Source: Holacanthus passer (Eukaryota; Chordata; Actinopteri; Pomacanthidae). From it: DNA of 64,000 nt. The notes under the pieces were generated by a model. That model saw nothing but the letters and a program-made list of their open reading frames with translations. It searched no databases and was not told the DNA's origin. The DNA is taken from contig JAFREQ010000003.1 of assembly GCA_025331565.1 (NCBI GenBank), positions 1-64,000 on the forward strand, in the 5' to 3' direction. Positions 23,875 to 33,784 of this stretch are shown here, piece after piece. The number at the start of each line of letters is the position of its first letter. Within the stretch, counting starts at the first letter, position 1. A program made the position numbers and the translations under genes.

Positions 23875-25528
23875 GTATATATTCCATATTCACAATATAA
23901 TCTATTCCATGTGAGTTGGCTGACAGACCTAGCTTCATGGTAACCTTTAAAGTGATACCAAACCGGCCAGACTGGAAAACATGAACATGTGTGCGTTGTG
24001 ATTCTAGGAATTTGAGCAAAAATACTTAGTGTGCAACTTTATCTCATGTGGACACAGAAGACCAGTGTATTTTTTTTTATGGCTCTCTCTTCAAAGTATT
24101 CGATGTCAAACTTGGCTATTGCTCCTCCAGACTTGTATTTTTTTTTCCAAGTAAGTGATTTAATGGTGTCTTTTGTATTTCTAGCCGCAAGCGCTGTGAA
24201 TCCAGAGGGAAGACTGCGTGTGGGACATTTTGGGATATACAGTATTGGCAGAAAACAGAGACAGTTTACAGACAGGTTTGAGATATATTGACATGCTTGA
24301 ATATGCAACATTTTGACTAAACAAATCCTCATTGTTTTCTCTTTCGACCCTTAGACCACTCAGGCTTTTAGGTCCCTTGAGATCTGCACAACATCCAAAA
24401 TTCATTCACATACTCTCATGTCATGTTACTGCAACAGCTCATAAAAAATATTTTTAACACGCTGCAGCATTGATTTGACCCTGGTAAAGTTTACATATCT
24501 GAAATTTCAGAGGCTGATGGGTCTCGCCACAAGACAAGCAAAGTGTAATCACAGGTACTTGCGGATTAACATTTTCAAACAAACACTAATAAAGCACTTC
24601 TCATGAGATGCCAATGCATTTTCAGTTTAAACACAAGAGCGGATATTTTTAAACTGGAAGTCCAGACAGATGTAGTTTTACAGTCATAGTTATTCAGAGC
24701 ATCTTCTGAGCATGTTTGAATTTGCATTAGCACTCCTCGGGTAGACGCCACTCTCTGTAGTATGACAAGAAGATGAAGTATGTTCAATAAATGAATATGA
24801 GTCACTACCACTGGATGATAAAATCGGGATGTCTATTTTTAATTGGCTTGAGCAACAGAGCAGGAAATTGTGCTTTTGGGAGAAACAGAGGATTAAACAA
24901 CACAAACACATTCCCTTGTATTGTCTACCCCTCGGGATGTGCAGGCCTCTATGATTGCACGACCAAAACGAAATGAAGGCACAAGCAAATGTTGCCACCG
25001 GATGTGTTTCTGCATGTTGAGGTATTTCTTGATTAGATTACATCAGGTTAAACTTCAAATTGTAAGAAATGTGAAACTTGAATGCAGCAACAGAGAATAG
25101 AAATAAAACTGTGCAGATTCCTGCTTTACAGTCTGAAGTGATGCCTGTCTGCAGGGTCTTATTCTATTATGTAACAAAGGTTGAGAGGTGTCAGCCGGAT
25201 AATTAAATCGTTTCAGTTAAGCAAATGTTGACAGATTCACTTAAACATATCTCAGTCTCTAAGGTGATTGCAAAGGAACATATGCAAATATCCAAGTGGG
25301 TACAGGTTAATATACGTCCTCAAGCTATGAATTTGAAACTGCAGACGTTTGCTTGAGCTCATTGCAGAACTAACAGTGAATATTGGTACAACAAAAGCAT
25401 ATTTCAGTAAATATCCTACAGGTAGAACAACAACAAACTCCCCAGTCTGATTTCTTAAAAGACAGTTTCCCAATGCTTTTGGCTGTCTCTCGGTTTTGGT
25501 GGTTTCAGGCAGTGGTCAAGTCATGTTA
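23875..25528. other. Spacer without a supported gene
   Basis: Open frames up to about 100 codons occur on both strands near 24040-25000 but lack splice support, and the two strands compete. No family recognised. Confidence 0.35.
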
Positions 25529-25645
25529 AGTCTATTTGTATAACTCAGTTTTACTCATAATGCCTCAAAGGGCTTTATAAGCTTTATAAAAGCATGGCTT
25601 CCTGACCTTGGCCAACACAAGGAAAAACTCTGAAAAAACATGTAA
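25529..25645 (+). repeat. Interspersed repeat fragment (TATTTGTATAAC...CAAAGGGCTTTA type)
   Basis: The phrase gtctatttgtataactcag, then tgcctcaaagggctttataa and ggccaacacaaggaaaaact is a recurrent teleost repeat segment. Non-coding and truncated at both ends. Confidence 0.5.
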
Positions 25646-28600
25646 GTAAAGTAACTTGCTTTTGTGATGGTAAAAGTAATTATTCATGTGCACGGATCGC
25701 ATACTGTCTTTACACATGAGAGACATAATATAATTTTGGCTTTGCTGTGGTCCTTGTCTGTGGCACCTTCAGCTGACCTATTTTAAAAACTGGGCTAATA
25801 ATGCCCTCCCCTGTCGGTGTAATCCCAGTGTCAACACAGATAATGTATTTGTACAATGTATAATGTATTTGCACTGGACAGACGCCAATGAACAAAATGG
25901 GAACAGCGAATTAACACAAAGCAGACGCGTTCATTAGCTTTCAGAGTGTATGGCTGCCACTGTCATGTCCATCACACATCGAACGGGCCCTTTGTTTACT
26001 TATCAATATGATACCAGACAATTAGATTATGTACTGGAAGCATACTGATTTTAATCTGTGTTTGGCGGGTGGAGTTAGGGGCCGATCAGACCGGAAACTT
26101 TTTTTAAAGCTTCTGTTTATTTTCAGTGGATTTGAAACAGTTTGTACTCTGGGTGACTTGCTTTTTTTTTCCTGGAGTGTGCACCACATGTTTTTTTGGA
26201 AAAAAAAAAAAAAAGCCCAGGGGACATCAAGTGTTCAACTTTGAAGAGTAAATTATCTACATGCAGATCTCCTTGTTTAGGCCACTTGATGAATGTAAGT
26301 CCAATGTTCATGTAGTGGCTATCTTTAGTCTACATATTTCTTAATTCTTAGTATCCACTTACTTCTACATATACCCACATCTATGGAAGACATAGACGAC
26401 AGGAGACTGTTTTACACGTTGAGTTGGCTGGTGGCAACGCCAACAACGACGGTAAAACAACCGTGTTGCTCCTCCATCGCTCGTTTATTCACTGACAGAA
26501 GCATTTCACAATAAAATTCTACTTCCTGTTAATTTGTTCCTAATCCACGGAAATTGCACAGGATGACAAAATAAAGCTCAGAGGGCAAAACAAACAGGAA
26601 TAAAGTCACATATTCCCTGACCCTAAATTAAAATATTCTCTCACTGTGCTCAACAAGAAATACAATTTAACAGTACACAAATTCACTGAATGAGTTCACT
26701 TTCATTTTAGCTCTGTTTTCAGTCTCCACCAACCTCAGAGAAAAACATCTGACTCTTTAGCAGCTGAATGCTCGATAACAACCGTCAGCTAGAAAGTATC
26801 TGAAGGAAGATTTTGGTCTTATATTCATGGATGTCCAAAAAAAAAATCTATTTCATATAGACATAAAGTTTAAGCTGTAATATCTTTAATGACATTTACG
26901 ATGATTAATGTCAATTGTATTTCCATTGGACTAGTTGGACATGCACCACTAACTAACTAATTCACAAATCTGTCTCAAAACTGTTGCTACTGAATGTATC
27001 AGTGAACTGTTGACTGACGACTAATTTCATCTATCAATCACATTTCATCATCAAATATCTGACCTTGCGAGACAACACAATTCAGTGACAACAGCATTAT
27101 TAAACCTTATTATGTTATGTTTAGGCAGTGATGGCACTTGGTTCAATTTAGAGAAGATCAACTGAAACCACCATCTTTTTTTAACCTTTAACCAAAGAGT
27201 GTTTGTAGCCTAAAACTCACCACTGATCCAATCTGGATGTGAACTTTGGTGTCAAAGTGCATCCACCCGACCTCCTCCATGTGAGTAAATGCATGGCTTC
27301 ATTTACTCAGAAAGCATTGCTTCTGAACATTATAAAGGTCGTGGTCACGTTTATCACCACATGATAACTGTGAAATTAATTTAGTACTAAATAAACAACA
27401 AGACTGAAGCAGATGTGCCCTTTTCTTTAGGTCTGAATAAGAAAACAAGTCATGAATTTGTTCTTAGAGCCTTCAGGTAGAAATGTAAAGTTTGTCCTTG
27501 CACAAACTTTGCAATAGAAATTTAGGAAAACGTCAGTCAGTCAGGTTATCTGCATCAGTGAGATCTCTCTGATTTCCTCTACTTCTTTTAAACACCTTCC
27601 TTAAATGTCAGGGCTTCTAAAGATGACAGACATACAGTGTTTCACAGAGATCCAGACATGCTGTAAAAAGATAAATATCCAGCTGTCGAGCAACAAGCTT
27701 TTCCCTGCTCTTTTAAAATCTGCCACTGCTTCTTCAGAAGATCCTAAACTATGAGGTCCCTTTTTCCTCATCTACTGTTTTTAAAAACTTGAGGTGACTT
27801 TCCTCCTTCTATATCAGATTAATGTATATAGATAGGACACACTCCTCCTCCATCCACGTGGACCTTTTTAAACCTGCTCATTCCATTTTCCATTAAATAA
27901 TAAATACCACGAAATAAACTTCATGATCCGGGCCAAGTGGACTGATTATGCACCGAGATGAAAGCTAAATATTAGCTCTGTTTGCTATGTTCTAGATTCT
28001 TTGTTTGTCAGATGATTTGATATGACAATGCAATCTTATCATCGTATAATGAAGCTTATTTCCGATGACCTGTCTTTGTAATCTATTTAGCTGCATATTG
28101 AAATAATATATTGAAATATTTCCATACTTCAATCACGTTATCACTGGAAATATTAGCTGAACACGCGGTGCCATTAATAAAGCCATATAACTGATAACTG
28201 CTTTAAGCCATAATATTGCGACCTCAATGTGAGTGCCTGACATTAACATCTGCGTACATTTTGGAGATTCCAACTTCTCTTTTCCACAAGTACACCTGAC
28301 TTATCATTTGAACTGTAAAGCAATTTGTGATTAATGTACACAACATGGAATGATCCTATTTGAAAAAGTAATGACAAATCATTCTAAATTTGAGATATTT
28401 CAATCTGGACCACAATTGATGAAGAAATCACTCATTTCATTTGTAAGCAGATGCTTCAATGCTCAATCATGCTCGCATCTTCAAATCCATATAGCGCAAG
28501 TGCACATGGACCAGGCCTGTACAAACAGACACAGACACAAGCCATCAGAACAGGACTCTATCAATCATCACGACAGCAGCCCGGGTCTCTAATGTCTGCC

Positions 28601-30474
28601 AAGGCTGGAGAAGATGATTAATTAAATTTCATCTGGCACATAAACTAAGACAAAGACCACGACAGCCACGGCTGTGAATTTATGTTCAGCAGGTAGATGT
28701 GATGACAACAGAAGCTGGATCAAACTACATTTATCATCCTCCCGGCTCAGACGCTCCGATCTGTAACTCTTAAACTAACCTGGAGACGCAGACACAAACA
28801 CAGACGCACACATGCATAACGTTCCACCGCCGCTTCCATCTTCTCATTACCCATCTACCTGTCCCAAAACTGTCACAACTAATAAATAGTTTTAATGTCT
28901 TTGCCAGAGCCGAAGTGAAGAAACTGCATGAATAATGCTTTATGCACTTGTGAGATTCATATGCTTATGCGAGTGGAAAATTTTGCTTGAGCGCAGAATA
29001 TCTCTCTCTGTAAGTGTTTTGTGTAGGTTGCATGTTCAGTTTGCTCAAAATGTAAACTCTGGTGGCATTTTATATATTATATTATTATATCTATTCAGAC
29101 ATTCTTTATTTATATATAAGTAGTAACCACAAGCTTTAGTAATGGTTAATAAATGATTTGTTATAGATCAGTTAGACGCTATGAAACCTGTTGTTATAAG
29201 CTTCCAAATCTGCAGTTAATAAGATTATTAAGTCATTAATACAGGTGGTTTTTGCAATAATCCATGTTAATGCTTTGTTAAATATATTTTGGTTCAGATT
29301 CTCTGCAAACTTTCCCCAGAAGGTGCCGTTTACTGAAGCTGTCTCCCTGAAGAATTAAAGAGTTAAACAGACAAAGCAAGTGTAATGCTGGAGGGATTGA
29401 AGTTTTATCCTTAATGGCTTATAACTAATCTTTAAAGCATTAGTAAGTTATTAAGTAAGATTCCCTCCAGACTCTGCTTTGAATAACAATTTGTGTCTGA
29501 TGTGTTTTTTTCCACCACATAAAACATTCAATTAACAAATTAAAAATGCTTCCTCCTTCCTTCTCATTGAAAATCCAGAATCTATGAATCCGCAATTATT
29601 TTTCGCTCAGTGTGTTCGCTGTCAAAGTGAATCACAACTAAGATGAAGTCAGAGTCCACAGTCAGAGGAGTGACTTTCATTCAGCTTTTTTTATCTTTAA
29701 TTTCCCTGTTGCTGTCGAGGTGAGTGAAGGGTGTTAAAGCGTTCAGCATCCTGTCCGCTCGCTGCTCTTCAGCCTGGGTGCATCAAGACAGCAGCAGGTG
29801 TTCGTCTAGATCACAGCTACGTTACACTGTTAGAGCTGCTGCCCTCTTCACCCTCATGCACTTGCTCAGTCTTGTCACCAAAAGATTAGAAATGGTCACC
29901 AGTCTGTATGAAAACACTGAGACTAAAACATGTTTTTCCCACCCCTGAGGTTAAGAACCTCCATGTTTTCTTCTGTGTAATGATTTGGACAAACTAATTT
30001 CTGAACAAAAAGCCAGAAGAGCGATGGCACAGTTTGATTTCCTGTCATCTAAATTGTTCTTTAATGTCAGCTGGGATAGGAAGGTGGTTTTGATGAATGA
30101 AATTCCCCCCCTGGTTTTCAATATCTCACAGATATTAAAAGGGCCCTAGGTCATTGACGCAGACGGGCCTTGTTTACTGATCTTTATTGGGTCACATCTC
30201 TTGGAAATGAAGGACCCCAGAGTCACAACTGCCATTGTAGAGTGTGAATCATGACGGTTTTCTTTTTATGAGATAAGCTTGGGCTGTTCCCAAGAACCCA
30301 AGTCTGCAGCTATTTTTAGTCAATGCACAGAACTTTAACAAGCCCAGTTCACCTCATCCACCACAGAAAAAGGGGCCCATGAGGGTTAGGGCAAAAGTAC
30401 ATGTAGACAGAATTCATAAACTATTTACTACAAGTCCAGACGTTATCTCAATGCTCTTACAGAGTCATTCCTAC
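25646..30474. other. Spacer without a supported gene
   Basis: AT-rich sequence with a 14-base poly-A run near 26201-26214. No exon with splice support and no repeat I could name. It could hold conserved regulatory elements, which only a cross-species alignment would show. Confidence 0.35.
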
Positions 30475-30494
30475 AAATAAATAAATAAATAAAT
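30475..30494. repeat. (AAAT)n microsatellite
   Basis: Five AAAT/ATAA units in a row. Confidence 0.85.
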
Positions 30495-30963
30495 ACATGA
30501 TCGAGTTTATGAACTAAATGACGCCAATATTTAATCGAGGATCAGCAGTTTTGTTTTGTCTCAGTGATGTTTTTAGGTCAATTTAGAGGTTAGTCATAAA
30601 AATAGAAATAAAACAGGTCTACTAAAAATTAGAAAAGACTTCCAATGCATTATTAGTTGTCGCTCTGAGGATTCCCACTTTCTAATCTATAGAGGAACTG
30701 ATATTTAAAACATTTAATCATTGTGTCAATTCTGCAATTTTGGTAATCAACAAGCTTTAAGTTGGTCTTTATAAAAAGCTTTACTTTCTGACAACCAACC
30801 AGTCCGTGAATGCACCTATACTAACATGAAAACCTTCGTATATATTGATTTTGAGAATCCCAGTAATGCTAAATGGAGGTAAGATGAAGAGGATGAAGAT
30901 ATTATGGGGTAGAAGAAGGTAGAGCGGGTCATCTACGTCACATCCAACCATTTATATCATATA

Positions 30964-30992
30964 CACAGTGGGGTCCAAAAGTCTGAGCCCAC
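30964..30992 (+). mobile_element. Tc1-like transposon terminus
   Basis: CACAGTGGGGTCCAAAAGTC followed by tgagcccac matches, from memory, the terminal repeat of a fish Tc1-like element (CAGTGGGGTCCAAAAGTCTGAGACCAC). No opposite terminus was identified. It lies about 370 bp upstream of the inferred start codon of the TIR gene. Confidence 0.5.
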
Positions 30993-31270
30993 CAAGTTTA
31001 TAACTGCCTAATATTTGTAAGGCGACTTGTCAGTCTCAGAAAAGCATATTGTATATATTGTATAGCTTTAAAAACATGACCTGTAAACACCATAACTCTT
31101 CAGCAGTCACTCTATAACCTGATTTGGCTACAACTGATCCAACATGCAATGTCTGGACTGATAGGAGCCGCTGAGAGTCATTAAAGTCACAGTTACTTCA
31201 GTCATGTTTGAAACGCTGCAGACATCAGAGGATAGACAGGATGTCTCTTTAACAAACCTGAAAGCAAAAC

Positions 31271-31278
31271 ACTTCCTC
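31271..31278 (-). promoter_or_regulatory. PU.1/ETS-like site upstream of TIR gene
   Basis: ACTTCCTC reads GAGGAAGT on the minus strand, the core of myeloid and B-cell PU.1 sites. It is 10 bases upstream of the interferon-response-like element and about 85 bases upstream of the inferred start codon. The sequence match is seen; function is inferred. Confidence 0.4.
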
Positions 31279-31288
31279 CTTCTTCTTT

Positions 31289-31306
31289 AGTTTCATTTCA
31301 GTTTCC
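31289..31306 (-). promoter_or_regulatory. ISRE/IRF-like element upstream of TIR gene
   Basis: On the minus strand this reads GGAAACTGAAATGAAACT: three GAAA cores, two with the GAAANNGAAA spacing bound by interferon regulatory factors. It lies 56 bases before the inferred ATG of the TIR gene, so it is in the promoter or the 5' untranslated region. With the adjacent PU.1-like site it suggests interferon- or IRF-controlled expression in immune cells. Confidence 0.5.
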
Positions 31307-31361
31307 AGGTCTCTCTCATCCACACTCACTCTTCATCACATTTGCTTGAATTTACTGTATC

Positions 31362-31369
31362 ATGAGCAG
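31362..31369 (+). CDS. Inferred first coding exon of the TIR gene (Met-Ser-)
   Basis: ATGAGCAG is followed directly by a donor (GTATGA). Joined to the acceptor at 32375-32376 (tctccctttag), the split codon AG|T gives serine and the frame runs straight into the TIR exon. The junction is the main reason for this choice: the alternative acceptor at 32386-32387 would create an immediate stop. The -3 base is A, a favourable start context. The promoter-like motifs lie just upstream. No transcript evidence is available, so other upstream exons are possible. Confidence 0.5.
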
Positions 31370-32376
31370 GTATGAATGTACATTACTGTATCTTGCCCTT
31401 TTAGTGTGGTTGTAGTTTTCATTCATAACATGTTGCAGAGCTTTTTTTTTTCTCTTGAATTTACTTCACTGAGAAATATAAAAAGTAAAATAAATTTGTC
31501 TGTTGTGTATGTATTTTTTATATCATGGGTATTTATAACTCTTAACAACTTTGTACTTCAACTTATTTGATTACAACCACACTTTTTACATATAAATAGA
31601 CTTCTTACTGTTCATTTGGAGGAGCAGTGAGTTGTTTAAATACTGATGATTATTCTGCAACGAGCAATGTGGGATCACCCTTTTTAGATTTTAGATATTG
31701 TTATGCTTGAAATCAATTGAAAGTCTTTGCTGGTTGTGTTTCTATTTACAGTATATTGGCTGTTTGTAATGATCATTTTAGTAACCTGACTCATGTTTGC
31801 AACAAGCCTGAACCTGTTTGAGAATCCTGTTCTGTGTTGCATGTAGGAGAAACAGAATGACTTCAAGAAGCTTATATCTGTTTAGAAATGTCTGTATTAA
31901 TTATGTGAATGTCAGAACTGAGCAACTTATTAATATATTATTGAAGCTCAGAGGAAAGGAGCTAATTATTTTTCCTTTTCACAGTTCACTGTGATGTACA
32001 TATAAATAGTATAAGAGTCTAAACCACCTGTGAGAAAAGGGACTTTCAAGAAGGTGGTTTACTCTTCTAATCCTCTTTTCAAAGCAGCATGTTGATTTTC
32101 CAACATTTTTGATTTTTCCTCCTTTGGAATTAAAGTTAGATAATTTGTGTTTTTATAAAGCTTTTCTTATATCACTTTCCAAAACACAAATCTCTAAAAA
32201 CAACAGTAAATTAAAAGGCAACTATAATGACTATGATTTTGTCATATCCAAACTTGAAGTGACTGACTTGTGACAATTTCTGATTGTGGTTTTTAATGAC
32301 TCTTGGAGCTATACTGACATAAAAAACACGACTATCTTTGATACCCACATTTCTAAATTATATTTTCTCCCTTTAG
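31370..32376 (+). other. Inferred intron of the TIR gene
   Basis: GT at 31370 to AG at 32376, 1007 bp, phase 2. The acceptor has a good pyrimidine tract. AT-rich, with no repeat recognised inside. Confidence 0.5.
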
Positions 32377-33649
32377 TATTTTCATAGATAATGGAGCCAA
32401 TGACCTGCAGACTGCAGACTTTCAGCCACAGCCTGCTGTCCCACTGCCTCCCTCTATGTGCTATGTTCCCCCCACACTGAGGAACAGCGAGTGTTACCAT
32501 GTCTTCATTAGCTACAGCAGCACTGACTACCAGTGGACCCACTCCCTCATCAACCAGCTGGAGTCCCACGGCCTGCAGGTCTGCTACCATGAGCGTGACT
32601 TCACTCCCGGCCGCACCGTGTTGGAAAACATGTCCGACTGCATCCAGGAGAGCCAGAAGGTCCTGCTGGTTCTCAGCCCTGAGTTTGTGAGGAGCCGCTG
32701 GTGTCTCCTGGAGGCCAACATGTCTGTGCTCAGAGACTGCCTGGAGAGGAAACCCATCGTCCCAGTGCTGCTGGAGCCTGGAGTCTCTGTTCCTCTGCAC
32801 CTCTGCCACCTCACCTACCTGCAGGCCAGAGACCCCGACTTTATGAATAAACTGCTGAAGGTGCTCTGCACCCCCAACCAGCAGCTTCAAGGGTCCACTG
32901 TGGTGCCTTTCCAGCCTCCCTCTATCTACAACGGGAAGGCCCTGCAGCCTTTGACTGCTGTCAATGCTGAGGGGCTCTATAAATGGGATTCTGGTCAGTT
33001 CAGTGACATGGAGGTGCCAGACCAACTGCGCCTGATCATTGAGGACCACGAGAAGTACAAGCAGGCTGTGAGGATGATAAATAGTGTCTCTCAAAATAAA
33101 GGGTATTCACTGCGGGTGAGAATACTGATGCTTGTTATTGTTACAATGGTTCTCTTACTTACGGCGGGTATATCCGGATGTATGACGGGTTTGTTAATGA
33201 TTTCTTCAATCTACGGCAAGAACACGAATTTCTGGCCGCTTGTTGCTTGTCTCTACTGTGTTACATTTGGGTTAGTCATTCAGTTAGGTCTCTGGAAAAA
33301 GGATGAAGTGAAGGACATAGTGAGGGAGATGCAGAAAGCTGTTGGCCAGGCAAACACAATCCTCTTTGAGGAGAAGGTGTTAATGGGCTGTCGGTCCAAT
33401 TCAGAAATCTATCTGGTCTATGTTTCTCTGGCCGGTTGCAAACATGAGTTTGCAGAAACATTTTCTGAGCAGGTTGTTGCTGAGGATATGTTTCAAAGAG
33501 CTCTGATGTTCTTCTCCTCAGGTTACACCTGCTGCCTAGCTAAAAGACACTTCCCCTTTGCCAAGCCCAGCTCCACCGGTCACCTGGAGGGAGGAGTGTG
33601 TTTCTGTCAGTATGTCTCCCAGCAGCTGAGGATGGATCAGTGGGAATAA
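32377..33649 (+). CDS. Membrane-anchored TIR-domain protein (TIR plus two transmembrane helices)
   Basis: This exon encodes residues 3-426 of a predicted 426-residue protein. From the internal ATG at 32456 alone it would be 397 residues. Residues 1-40 are a Pro/Gln-rich leader. Residues about 42-168 form a TIR domain: box 1 VFISYS at 45-50, BB loop RDFTPG at 76-81 with the conserved proline at 80, and a WxxxE motif (W111, E115). The sequence is closest in style to TLR1/2/4-type TIR domains; a box 3 FW pair is not evident. A linker follows, then two hydrophobic helices (about 251-281 and 288-308) separated by a short loop (YGKNTN), then a 115-residue C-terminal part rich in Cys and aromatic residues that I cannot classify. 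With no signal peptide, TIR and C-terminus probably both face the cytosol around a membrane hairpin. TIR domains mediate homotypic signalling with MyD88-type adaptors, and some are NAD-cleaving enzymes; the WxxxE residue occurs in both groups. It is not MyD88, TIRAP, TICAM or SARM1, none of which has this layout. Confidence 0.9.
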
Positions 33650-33778
33650 CAGTGGGGACGGTCAGACAAGACAGTGGCAGTAGGGATTCAACACAGACAA
33701 TCTTTAAGAAAATCTGTAGAAACAACCCCAACATTTTATAAAAAGCAATTAATTTCCTATTCTTGACATATACTTTCT

Positions 33779-33784
33779 AATAAA
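33779..33784 (+). terminator. Polyadenylation signal, TIR gene
   Basis: AATAAA 130 bases after the stop codon at 33647-33649, in AT-rich sequence. It would give a short 3' untranslated region. Confidence 0.55.

Noticed and set aside
32388..32400. Acceptor at 32386-32387 as the start of TIR exon 2, with ATG at 32391 or 32400 as the start codon.
   Set aside because: Those ATGs are in another frame that stops at a TGA within about 30 codons. Joining this acceptor to the inferred exon 1 gives an immediate stop.
32309..33094. A 261-codon open frame on the minus strand across the TIR gene.
   Set aside because: It lies opposite the GC-rich TIR-coding exon, whose codon bias keeps the antisense frame open. 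The plus frame has clear TIR motifs; the minus frame has none.
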